Part shown: in pieces, positions 1-5,068 of the stretch
How the letters are laid out: each line of letters begins with the position of its first letter
Position numbering within the stretch: position 1 is the stretch's first letter
NCBI GenBank assembly: GCA_021788565.1
Contig: JAJYKO010000302.1
Coordinates: 1-6,829, forward strand
DNA length: 6,829 nucleotides
DNA from: Chloroflexota bacterium
GTDB taxonomy: Bacteria; Chloroflexota; UBA6077
Reading direction: 5' to 3'
Notes under the pieces: generated by a model
Told to the model about the DNA's origin: nothing
Database searches by the model: none
What the model saw: the letters and a program-made list of their open reading frames with translations, nothing else
Program-made: the position numbers and the translations under genes

Positions 1-800
1 ATGCCCTCCAAGGGCTCGACGCCCTCGCCGAAGGCCAACGCGGCTATTCCGAGGCCGAGGATGGGAACCAGGTAGAGAAACATCGTTATCCGTCCCACGT
101 CCTCGCGTTGAACCAGCCAGTACCAGCCGGCCGTAGCGAGAGACGTGCCAATCAGCGCGAGGAAGAGCAAGATGGCCGCGAATTCCAGACTCCAATGTAC
201 TCCCGTGCTGCCCTCGACCACTGCCGAAGCAGCTAGCAAGGGCAGGCTGCCGAGGATGAGCTGCCATCCGGTGATTGCCAGCAGCGTGTCGAGGAGCCGC
301 ATGCGCTTCACGATCACGCTTCCGGAAGCCGCGCTGGCGGCCGCCACCAGGGCCAACACTGCGCCCGAAAGCCCATAGGCGTCGGCGCCGGCCAGCGCCG
401 GATACGCGACCAGCCCTACCCCGACGAGCCCGAGCAGGAGGGCCGCCCATTTCCCCGGGGTCATCCGCTCTCCCAGGAATAGCGCTGCCAGCACCACGGT
501 GTCCAGGGGCTGCGTATTCCCGAGGACCGAGGCGATGCCGGCACCCGTGCGGCCTGGGCTCAGGAACATCGCCCCGAAGGACAGGGTGGTCGAGACCGAT
601 CCCAGGGCGACTACCCAGCCCCAGTCCCGTCGCGACGGGACGATCCGCTTGCGCTGGATCGCGGCCAGGGCCAGGAGAGCCGCTCCCGCGATTATCGCCC
701 GCAGCCCCGCGAAAAGCAGCGGCGGCGCGAAGGCCAGGCCCTCCTTGATCGCGACGAAGCATACGGCGTACACCAGCGTGAGCCCGAGCACGCTGAGCAT
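1..800 (-). CDS. EamA/DMT-family membrane transporter, C-terminus cut by window edge
   Basis: The reverse strand reads open from an ATG at 800 to the left edge (266 complete codons), giving a very hydrophobic protein. It shows the duplicated EamA (drug/metabolite transporter) architecture. The first repeat has FVAIK at residues 15-19, the PPLLFAGLRAIIAG segment and LGERMTPGKWAALLLGLVGVGLV. The second repeat starts near residue 142 and includes GWYWLVQREDVGRI and the FLYLVPILGLGIAAL segment. Full EamA proteins have about 280-320 residues and ten helices, so perhaps the last helix is missing. The frame is closed by a TGA 69 bases upstream of the chosen ATG, and residue 1 lines up with the usual start of helix 1. 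No good ribosome site precedes this ATG. DMT proteins export or import small metabolites at the inner membrane; the substrate cannot be read from sequence. It is last in a leftward cluster, 115 bases after the small membrane peptide. Confidence 0.88.
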   Translation of the reverse strand, partial: MLSVLGLTLVYAVCFVAIKEGLAFAPPLLFAGLRAIIAGAALLALAAIQRKRIVPSRRDWGWVVALGSVSTTLSFGAMFLSPGRTGAGIASVLGNTQPLDTVVLAALFLGERMTPGKWAALLLGLVGVGLVAYPALAGADAYGLSGAVLALVAAASAASGSVIVKRMRLLDTLLAITGWQLILGSLPLLAASAVVEGSTGVHWSLEFAAILLFLALIGTSLATAGWYWLVQREDVGRITMFLYLVPILGLGIAALAFGEGVEPLEG

Positions 801-915
801 TCGGCCTGTCGGGCTGTCGAGAATAGTTCTAAGCAGAGAGATCCTCCCGAATTCGCCCCATTGCTTTCATGGAAGACAGCGGGCGATTAGCAGCGGCCCG
901 TCCAGGTATCCATCC

Positions 916-1041
916 CTAACGGAACCCCCACAGGCCCAGCCCAGCCAAGGCGATGATGGCGATCATCGGCACGCAGCAAAGAACCATCCAGATCCAGCTC
1001 TTCCAGCCATGATTGGCAGCGTCGTCGTGCTCGTGTTGCAT
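916..1041 (-). CDS. 41-residue single-helix membrane peptide with His-rich N-terminus (DUF2933-like)
   Basis: This encodes a 41-residue protein starting MQHEHDD, followed by a Trp-rich stretch (GWKSWIWM) and one hydrophobic helix with a Cys-Cys pair (VLCCVPMIAIIALAGLGLW), ending GFR. Two in-frame ATGs exist. The one at 1050 abuts the GGAGG ribosome site (1051-1055) with no spacer, while the one at 1041 has a 9-base spacer, so 1041 is chosen. The composition resembles the small DUF2933-type peptides often found near metal-resistance and heavy-metal transport genes; this is recall, not a search. The His/Asp/Glu head would face one side of the membrane and could bind a metal, which is inference. 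It lies 35 bases after the DUF2892 gene and is probably co-transcribed with it. It is easily missed because it is so short. Confidence 0.72.
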   Translation of the reverse strand: MQHEHDDAANHGWKSWIWMVLCCVPMIAIIALAGLGLWGFR

Positions 1042-1076
1042 ATCACACATCCTCCGTGAGATGAGAGATCGCCGGG

Positions 1077-1304
1077 TTAGGCATGCGCTTCGTGGCGTGC
1101 GGTGTTCCAACCCAGGCGCTTGTACAGCGGACAGTAGCCGCGGATGCCGGTGACCACGAGGTCGAGCCCGAGGGCGACGAACACGAGGCACACCAGCCTC
1201 AAGATGAGCACCTCGCCGCCAAAGAACAGCCACAGCGCCCAGAGGGCCACCGCGGCCCCGAGCACGACACGCAACACGCGATCAACCGAGCCGAGGTTCT
1301 TCAT
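1077..1304 (-). CDS. DUF2892 / YgaP transmembrane-like protein, 75 aa
   Basis: This 75-residue protein has the hallmarks of the DUF2892 family, the membrane part of YgaP. They are an N-terminal NLGSVDRVLRVVLG segment, two hydrophobic helices (about 11-30 and 34-54), and the C-terminal signature TGIRGYCPLYKRLGWNT with the conserved CPLY. The start at 1304 is supported by AGGAAAGGA seven bases upstream. In YgaP this domain is fused to a rhodanese; here it stands alone, as is common. The family is linked loosely to sulfur and redox chemistry, and no reaction is established for the stand-alone form. It follows the DoxX-like gene by 167 bases and precedes the 41-residue peptide by 35, within the same leftward cluster. 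Confidence 0.9.
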   Translation of the reverse strand: MKNLGSVDRVLRVVLGAAVALWALWLFFGGEVLILRLVCLVFVALGLDLVVTGIRGYCPLYKRLGWNTARHEAHA

Positions 1305-1361
1305 GGAAGTATCCTTTCCTCTCGCCCGCCGCCTGATGATTCGTGTCCTGGTCTGCCCTGG

Positions 1362-1389
1362 ACTATACCTGCCGAATCTAAGATCCGGC
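1362..1389 (-). promoter_or_regulatory. Possible internal promoter -10 and adjacent RNA hairpin before the DUF2892 gene
   Basis: In the 167-base gap, the minus strand carries TATAGT (1362-1367), which matches the -10 consensus at five of six bases and lies about 58 bases before the DUF2892 start. No convincing -35 lies 16-18 bases upstream. Just upstream, GCCGGATC and GATTCGGC (1371-1389) form an 8-bp stem with a three-base loop. One pair is G-U in minus-strand RNA and becomes a mismatch in plus-strand RNA, so the hairpin favours leftward transcription. The remainder of this gap shows nothing else I recognise. Confidence 0.22.
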
Positions 1390-1471
1390 TGAGCGGAACC
1401 TGAGGGTTGTCCGGAGGGCCTGTTGGCACCCACGGTTGCCGCCGACTCGCCCCCACCGGCCCGGTCTCTCA

Positions 1472-2080
1472 TCACGCTGCCCGCTCCTTCTTCGCGACGG
1501 CAACGCCCCCAATCGACTGGGGCTCGAGCGGTCCGCTTGCCAGGAATCCCCAGCGCCCGAGGGCACTGGTCACCCGGCGGTCGAAGCCAAGGTAGAGGCC
1601 GGCAGAACTGAGGAACAGCCCGACGAAAACGAGGGCGTAGATGATGGCAGCGCCGATGTCCGTCGATCCAGCGGTGTAGAGGCCGCCAAACCCTTCCGCG
1701 GTGGACCAGATGACGACGGACAGCAAGATGCCGCCGAGGTTGGTCAGGTTGCTCAGGACACCGAAGATCAGGCCGAGCGCGACCAGTGTCTCGCCGACGG
1801 CTACGGCGTGGGCGAAGACGTGGGGCTCGACGTTCACCACGTTGATCCACAGGTCAATCCAAGACTTGACGGCCGCGGGCTGATCCTTGGCGGCGCCGGT
1901 GAGGTAATCGCTGAAATTGCCGATGAAGTCGGGCTGCCACTTGAACCATGCGTCGAGGGCCCAGACGAGGCCGAATACGATTCGCAGTATGCCAAGGCCG
2001 GTCAGCCGCCACGGGGCCAGAGCAGCCCCGTTTCCAGTTGGTGATGGGTGCTCGGAGATGGAATGTCGAGAAGCGCTCAT
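1472..2080 (-). CDS. DoxX/DoxD-family four-helix membrane protein, about 202 aa
   Basis: The protein shows the DoxX/DoxD layout. After a polar head come four hydrophobic helices, at about 25-45 (LGILRIVFGLVWALDAWFKW), 86-108, 113-130 and 143-164. There is a soluble loop between helices 1 and 2, and GETLVALGLIFG in helix 2 matches the conserved Glu region of the family. DoxD is the small subunit of archaeal thiosulfate:quinone oxidoreductase. Bacterial relatives are mostly uncharacterised and are associated with redox stress and sulfur metabolism. Three starts are possible: GTG 2101 (no ribosome site), ATG 2092 (abuts AAAGGA, so unlikely) and ATG 2080 (AAAGGA 12 bases upstream). I choose 2080, with modest certainty. 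It is first in the leftward cluster and lies 227 bases downstream of the group II intron. A C-terminal tail of about 35 residues is mostly polar and probably disordered. Confidence 0.85.
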   Translation of the reverse strand: MSASRHSISEHPSPTGNGAALAPWRLTGLGILRIVFGLVWALDAWFKWQPDFIGNFSDYLTGAAKDQPAAVKSWIDLWINVVNVEPHVFAHAVAVGETLVALGLIFGVLSNLTNLGGILLSVVIWSTAEGFGGLYTAGSTDIGAAIIYALVFVGLFLSSAGLYLGFDRRVTSALGRWGFLASGPLEPQSIGGVAVAKKERAA

Positions 2081-2153
2081 GATGGTGTTCATTCCTTTCA
2101 CAAGTTTATGTCACAGTCGGGACTCTATGATGAAGACCGAGGGTCGCGAGACG

Positions 2154-2177
2154 TCACTGCTTTGTGCTCTGCGTCAT
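2154..2177 (-). CDS. Possible 7-codon leader peptide upstream of the DoxX-like gene
   Basis: In the 227-base gap between the intron and the DoxX-like gene, the minus strand has GGAGG (2186-2190) eight bases before an ATG that opens a seven-codon frame, MTQSTKQ, ending in TGA. Its ribosome site is better placed than that of the DoxX-like gene itself. It could be a translated leader or a chance match; there are no codon runs suggesting attenuation. The rest of 2081-2307 holds the intron's 3' exon and presumably the promoter of the leftward cluster, but I see no clear -35/-10 pair. Confidence 0.18.
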   Translation of the reverse strand: MTQSTKQ

Positions 2178-2307
2178 GGGGGCCACCTCCGTATGGATTG
2201 GTCGTGTTCAGTCAGGTTGATTGTCGGGCAGCTTGCTGAAGTCTTCCTGAGTACAGAATGAGGGGCGCCTGAGTCTTCGAGGGCACCGGTCTGTCGAGGC
2301 TGACACA

Positions 2308-2379
2308 ATCGAGTAGGAGGGTGGGTTTGCCCCACCTTCCTCTCACACCACCGGACGTGCGGGTCCGCATCCGGCGGTT
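2308..2379 (-). ncRNA. Group II intron domains V and VI (catalytic hairpin and branch-point hairpin)
   Basis: Domain V (2346-2379) is a 34-nt hairpin. The lower stem pairs ACCGCCGG with CCGGTGGT, there is a bulge, and an upper stem TGCG/CGCA is closed by a GACC loop. The CGC catalytic triad of class C introns lies in ACCGCC, where the two active-site metal ions are coordinated. After GTGAGAGG-type linker sequence, domain VI (about 2315-2340) pairs AAGGTGGG with CCCACCCT. A candidate branch-point adenosine lies in CCTACTCGAT, eight bases from the 3' splice site. The reverse transcriptase stop codon lies inside domain V. Confidence 0.92.
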
Positions 2380-3791
2380 CGCCAAGTGTTCCGTCTTTGG
2401 TGATAGCGACTCAGCAGGCCCACCAGCCCCAATCCTGCCCAGTAGGCTCGGTTGAGTCCCTGTTGCAGGGGAGGGCTGGCCGCGATGCGCCAGGCTCCCT
2501 TCCGAGTGTTGGCCGTGAAGCCCACCACATCCTCCGGTAGCCCCAGCCCTCGCAGCTTGTGGTAGCGGGTCCTCACCCGCTTCCACGTCTTCCACACGCA
2601 GGCCCTCAGCCGCCTCAAGAGCCAACTGTCCAGGTCTTCCAGGACGCTCGGCGTCTCCGCCAACGCAAAGTAGCTCACCCAGCCCCCAACGTATCCGTTG
2701 ATCGCTGCGATCCGCTCACCCATCTCCTGGCTCCGGTTCCGCCGCGTCAACTCCCGCAGCTTCCCCTTCAACCGCTCCAGGCTCTTCGGCGCTATTCGGA
2801 TCTTGGCCTCTTTGTGCATCGTCAGGCTGAATCCTAGAAACTTCCGCTTCCAGGGCCTGTCCACCGCACTCTTGGCCTCATTCACCTTCAGCTTCAGCCT
2901 GCCTGTGATGAACCCCCTCACGCCCGCCATCACTCGCTCCCCTGCCCGCCGACTCCTCACATAGATGTTGCAGTCATCGGCGTACCGGCAGAACTTGTGG
3001 CCCCGCCTCTCCAACTCCTTGTCCAGTTCGTCCAGGTAGATGTTCGACATCAGCGGCGACAGCGGCCCGCCCTGAGGTGTCCCCTCCACGGTCTCCACCA
3101 CCACCCCGTCTACCATCACCCCAGACTCCAGGTATCGTCGGATCAGTCCGAGGACCCTCTTGTCCTTCACCTTGAGTGCCACTCGCGCCATCAGCCGGTC
3201 GTGGTTCACTCGGTCGAAGAACTTCTCCAGGTCCAGGTCCACCACCCATCGGTACCCTCCTCGAACGTAGCCTCGGGCCGCCTCGACTGCTTCGTGCGCT
3301 TTTCGTCCAGGCCGAAACCCATAGCTAGACTCGGAGAAGTGCGGCTCAAACCGCGGCGTGAGCACCTGCATGATCGCCTGCTGTAAGAAGCGGTCCAGCA
3401 CTGTCGGTATCCCTAACTGCCTCTTCCCGCCTTCGGGTTTGGGGATTTCCACCCTCCGCACAGGACTAGGCTCATAGGTCCCCTCCAGAAGCCTCTCCCG
3501 TAGGGCCAACCAGTGCTCCACGAGATAGGGCCGAAGCTCCTCGACCTTCATCCCGTCCACTCCAGCCGCCCCTCGGTTACCCTCGACTCGCCTCAGCGCC
3601 CGAACGAGATTCCCCCGCTCCAGCACCTGCTCCAGCAGTCCTTTCCCACCTTCTTCGTAGGCTCCCCCTCGGGCTCGTGCCAAGGTAGTGCTCCGCTCTC
3701 CGGTAGTCCCCGAGGGCTTCACCCTCTCCTTCTCACCGGTAGGTCCCGTCGTGCGGGCTTGTCTGCTCTCCACACTACCTGAACTCCTCAA
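2343..3791 (-). CDS. ltrA: Group II intron reverse transcriptase/maturase, 482 aa
   Basis: The protein binds its intron RNA, aids splicing, and copies the inserted intron into DNA. Reverse transcriptase blocks are in order: GIPTVLDRFLQQAI near 127-140, the first catalytic Asp pair in VVDLDLEKFFD (D185, D187), GTPQGGPLSPLMSNIYLDELD at 237-257, and YADD at 270-273 with both catalytic Asp present. The maturase (X) domain follows at about 335-415, ending in WKTWKRVRTRYHKLRGLG. There is no HNH endonuclease domain, as expected for class C, which uses other primers for cDNA synthesis. I chose the TTG at 3791 because GGAGGGG lies five bases upstream; a GTG at 3773 is an alternative. The protein is longer than the roughly 420 residues usual for class C because of a basic N-terminal extension and a tail encoded by domain V. 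No frameshift or lost motif is visible. Confidence 0.96.
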   Translation of the reverse strand: MRSSGSVESRQARTTGPTGEKERVKPSGTTGERSTTLARARGGAYEEGGKGLLEQVLERGNLVRALRRVEGNRGAAGVDGMKVEELRPYLVEHWLALRERLLEGTYEPSPVRRVEIPKPEGGKRQLGIPTVLDRFLQQAIMQVLTPRFEPHFSESSYGFRPGRKAHEAVEAARGYVRGGYRWVVDLDLEKFFDRVNHDRLMARVALKVKDKRVLGLIRRYLESGVMVDGVVVETVEGTPQGGPLSPLMSNIYLDELDKELERRGHKFCRYADDCNIYVRSRRAGERVMAGVRGFITGRLKLKVNEAKSAVDRPWKRKFLGFSLTMHKEAKIRIAPKSLERLKGKLRELTRRNRSQEMGERIAAINGYVGGWVSYFALAETPSVLEDLDSWLLRRLRACVWKTWKRVRTRYHKLRGLGLPEDVVGFTANTRKGAWRIAASPPLQQGLNRAYWAGLGLVGLLSRYHQRRNTWRTAGCGPARPVV

Positions 3792-4195
3792 GGAGTCCCC
3801 TCCACTCGACGTTCAGCCCTTCCCCACCTTAAGGCTCTCCGGTGGGTACTATGGCCTCGGCTGACCCCTGCCCGCCCAAGCCCCATCTCTCGATGAGGCC
3901 CGTCGGCTCTCCCGACCCCGCAGGCAGGTCTCCCCGGGTAAGAACGCTGACTATCCCCCCGCACCGGTCGCATCTACGCCCTCGCCCCTTGGCAACCTCA
4001 GGTTTCGCCGTGTTTGGCCGGCTCTCCCAAACGAGAACGCCTCCTATGCGCTTCGTGTTCCTCCGGTCGTGGGTCTCGCCTCCGGCTTCCTCCAGACCCC
4101 ACCTCACGGTGACGCCCTTGCCCTCGGCTCACAGTAGGGGTTGCCTCCCCTGTAGAGGACTCTCACCTCCAAGTCAGCGCCCATGCCGGGCGCAC
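3792..4195 (-). ncRNA. Group IIC intron 5' ribozyme part (domains I-III and start of IV)
   Basis: These 404 bases hold no protein gene but are structured RNA. From the 5' end: GTGCGCCCGGCATGGGCG; the GGTGAGAGTCC element of domain I; GCAAGGGCGTCACCGTGAGG; GGAGGAACACGAAG; the exon-binding arm of domain I around 3990-4050; GTTCTTACCCGGGGAGACC of domain II/III type; and CATAGTACCC just before the reverse transcriptase leader. Each has a recognisable counterpart at the same relative place in the O. iheyensis class C intron. The block ends with GGTGGGGAAGGG and the GGAGGGG ribosome site of the maturase. Confidence 0.85.
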
Positions 4196-4227
4196 CGAAA
4201 AAGGGAGCCAGCAAGCTGCTGACTCCC
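4196..4227 (-). terminator. Rho-independent terminator of the secreted-protein gene; group IIC insertion target
   Basis: In minus-strand RNA, GGGAGUCAGCA and UGCUGGCUCCC form an 11-bp stem (one G-U pair) around a GCU loop, followed by UUUUU and CG. The intron's GTGCG begins directly after that CG. The stem lies about 100 bases past the stop of the secreted-protein gene. No T-tract follows on the other strand, so it works leftward only. Class C introns are known to insert behind such stem plus T-tract motifs, so this site explains the intron's position. Confidence 0.9.
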
Positions 4228-4254
4228 CCAAGGGAAGATCTCTCGTCGTTTTCG

Positions 4255-4281
4255 TCTCCGATGACGGCGTGCCGTCGGAGA
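4255..4281 (-). other. Second stem-loop in the 3' untranslated region of the secreted-protein gene
   Basis: TCTCCGA (4255-4261) and TCGGAGA (4275-4281) are exact inverted repeats. The interior CGGC and GCCG can extend the stem across a small asymmetric bulge (TGA). It lies between the secreted-protein stop codon and the terminator. No T-tract follows on either strand, so it is not a terminator by itself. It might protect the mRNA 3' end or act as a binding site; neither is shown. Confidence 0.4.
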
Positions 4282-4329
4282 TGCCGCTGTGGCCGGATGT
4301 TTATTCGGCAGGGCCTAGCCTGCTAGATC

Positions 4330-4761
4330 CTACTGGGCTTCCCACGGGAACCGCTCGGTGTTGAGCCTCTGCTGGATGCCGTAGGGTCCATTCACCCAGG
4401 TCATGTAGCCGTTGGTGAAGGCGGTCCAGTTGTCTGCCTTGCGCCACACCATCATTCCGGTGGTGGTCATCTGTATGCCGTCCCCGTTGGCCGCGTGCTG
4501 CTCGTCTTGAAGGGGTTGCCCCACTATGTTGCCCATCATGCTCGCCATGGTGCCGAACCCCATCATGAACCGATGCCCGGTGGCGTTGCCGCTCCCCCCA
4601 CTTCCGGGGGCCATTCCCGTGCCGTTCCCGCCTGCCTGCCCGCCGGGGCCCATCATCCCGCCTGGACCCGGCGTCTGGGCAAGAGCGCTGCCCGTGAAGA
4701 CAGCCACCAGTCCGACCGTCGCCACCATCGCCGCCAGCCCCGCAATCCTGAGTTTCATCAT
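4330..4761 (-). CDS. Secreted small protein with Gly/Met/Pro-rich linker and Trp-rich C-terminal domain
   Basis: The 143-residue product begins with a Sec signal peptide: basic MMKLR, then a hydrophobic core, ending at ALA-QT near residue 28. A flexible linker at about 29-63, rich in Gly, Met and Pro, follows. The compact C-terminal domain (about 80-142) contains QPLQDEQHAANGDGIQ, TTTGMMVWRKADNWTAFTNG and TWVNGPYGIQQRLNTERFPWE. I recall this last module as a repeated element at the ends of cell-surface or secreted proteins of Chloroflexota; its function is unknown to me. The many Met residues in the linker could bind copper, which is inference. Two ATGs are adjacent (4761 and 4758) behind a doubled GAGGAGATA. 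The second ATG has the better spacing (7 bases), but I keep the longer frame. The gene is monocistronic, divergent from the cytochrome b operon, and ends at the terminator that received the intron. Confidence 0.82.
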   Translation of the reverse strand: MMKLRIAGLAAMVATVGLVAVFTGSALAQTPGPGGMMGPGGQAGGNGTGMAPGSGGSGNATGHRFMMGFGTMASMMGNIVGQPLQDEQHAANGDGIQMTTTGMMVWRKADNWTAFTNGYMTWVNGPYGIQQRLNTERFPWEAQ

Positions 4762-4818
4762 CTATCTCCTCTATCTCCTCGTTCGTGCCGCCGTGTGCGT
4801 CGGTCATCGTTGTCGTGG

Positions 4819-4850
4819 AATATATCATTAGATTGTGAATATCCAGTGAA
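4819..4850 (-). promoter_or_regulatory. Candidate promoter for the secreted-protein gene
   Basis: On the minus strand, TTCACT (4845-4850) and TGATAT (4822-4827) are separated by 17 bases. TATATT at 4819-4824 is an alternative -10 with less favourable spacing. The match to consensus is partial, but this is the most AT-rich patch in the intergenic region and lies about 60-90 bases before the start codon. Confidence 0.3.
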
Positions 4851-4870
4851 TTCGCTCATCACCAGTGTAA

Positions 4871-4896
4871 TCCGACGGGACAATTGTCCCGTCGGA
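4871..4896. promoter_or_regulatory. Perfect 26-bp palindrome, probable operator
   Basis: The left arm TCCGACGGGACAA (4871-4883) is followed at once by its exact reverse complement (4884-4896), with no spacer. The centre is CAATTG and the core reads GGGACAATTGTCCC. A chance perfect 26-bp palindrome is very unlikely in a region of this size. No T-tract follows on either side, so it is not a terminator. It lies 110 bases from the leftward start codon and 172 from the rightward one, well placed for a dimeric regulator acting on both. I cannot assign the regulator family from the motif. Confidence 0.75.
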
Positions 4897-5068
4897 AATC
4901 GAGAGTATTGTCACGCCGGCCACCCTTTCAGTCGGGACATTCTCCACTGCTCCTCGCATTCTCCTTCGAGTAACCTTAGCCCTGATCATGGGCCAGCCAT
5001 CAACATCGTCGTCAGGCTCAGCAGCCTGAGTCAGATCCGAGCTAGCCCTACCGAAGGAGGAATGAGTT

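Larger units (their letters stand above)
2308..4195 (-). mobile_element. Complete group IIC (bacterial class C) intron with encoded reverse transcriptase
   Basis: On the minus strand the intron starts at 4195 with GTGCGCCCGGCATGGGCG, the classic 5' end of class C introns, close to the Oceanobacillus iheyensis intron. It ends at 2308 with CCTCCTACTCGAT. In between are GGTGAGAGTCC, CAAGGGCGTC, GGAACACGAAG and TTCTTACCCGGGGAG, all counterparts of the O. iheyensis ribozyme, then the reverse transcriptase, domain V and domain VI. Its length is 1,888 bases. The element retrohomes through RNA. It interrupts no gene: its 5' boundary falls two bases after the T-tract of a terminator, as is typical of this class. 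CGAAA at 4003-4007 could pair with the last five bases of the 5' exon (TTTCG) as EBS1, though it may lie in a stem. All parts look intact, so it is likely recent or active. Confidence 0.95.
4762..5068. promoter_or_regulatory. 307-base divergent promoter region between secreted protein and cytochrome b operon
   Basis: No credible gene lies here. From left to right: the doubled GAGGAGATA ribosome site of the leftward gene (4762-4782 area), an AT-rich patch (4819-4850) that looks like its promoter, the 26-bp palindrome (4871-4896), a repeat of its half-site (4933-4939), a small hairpin CAGGCT/AGCCTG (5013-5028) in the presumed 5' leader of the rightward operon, and the AAGGAGG ribosome site (5054-5060). 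I cannot place a rightward -35/-10 pair with confidence. A TGTAAT at 4865-4870 abuts the palindrome and could be a -10. Confidence 0.6.

Noticed and set aside
499..1059. Plus-strand open frame of 186 codons
   Set aside because: It runs antisense across the EamA-type transporter and the 41-residue gene. The product is Arg/Pro/Ser-rich without motifs.
1077..1850. Minus-strand frame of 257 codons whose last 75 residues are the DUF2892 protein
   Set aside because: Only the C-terminal 75 residues make family sense. The upstream part is an Arg-rich off-frame reading of the DoxX-like gene, and the ATG at 1304 has its own ribosome site.
1436..2044. Plus-strand open frame of 202 codons
   Set aside because: It is antisense to the DoxX-like gene. 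Its product is a low-complexity acidic sequence with no hydrophobic or family pattern, as expected from a shadow of a GC-rich gene.
2308..4195. Reading the reverse transcriptase as part of a retron, DGR or CRISPR-associated system
   Set aside because: The flanking ribozyme 5' end, domain V and domain VI, and the maturase domain identify a group II intron. No template repeats or CRISPR array are present.
3842..4222. Plus-strand frame of 126 codons
   Set aside because: It lies antisense to the intron's ribozyme domains. Its openness follows from structured GC-rich RNA sequence and it has no protein motifs.
4301..4828. Minus-strand frame of 175 codons overlapping the secreted-protein gene
   Set aside because: It is the +1-shifted reading of that gene, rich in Arg, Gly and His, without a signal peptide or conserved pattern; the other frame has both.
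4871..4896. Reading the 26-bp palindrome as a bidirectional terminator
   Set aside because: There is no T-tract on either side, and it lies upstream of both flanking genes, not at their ends.
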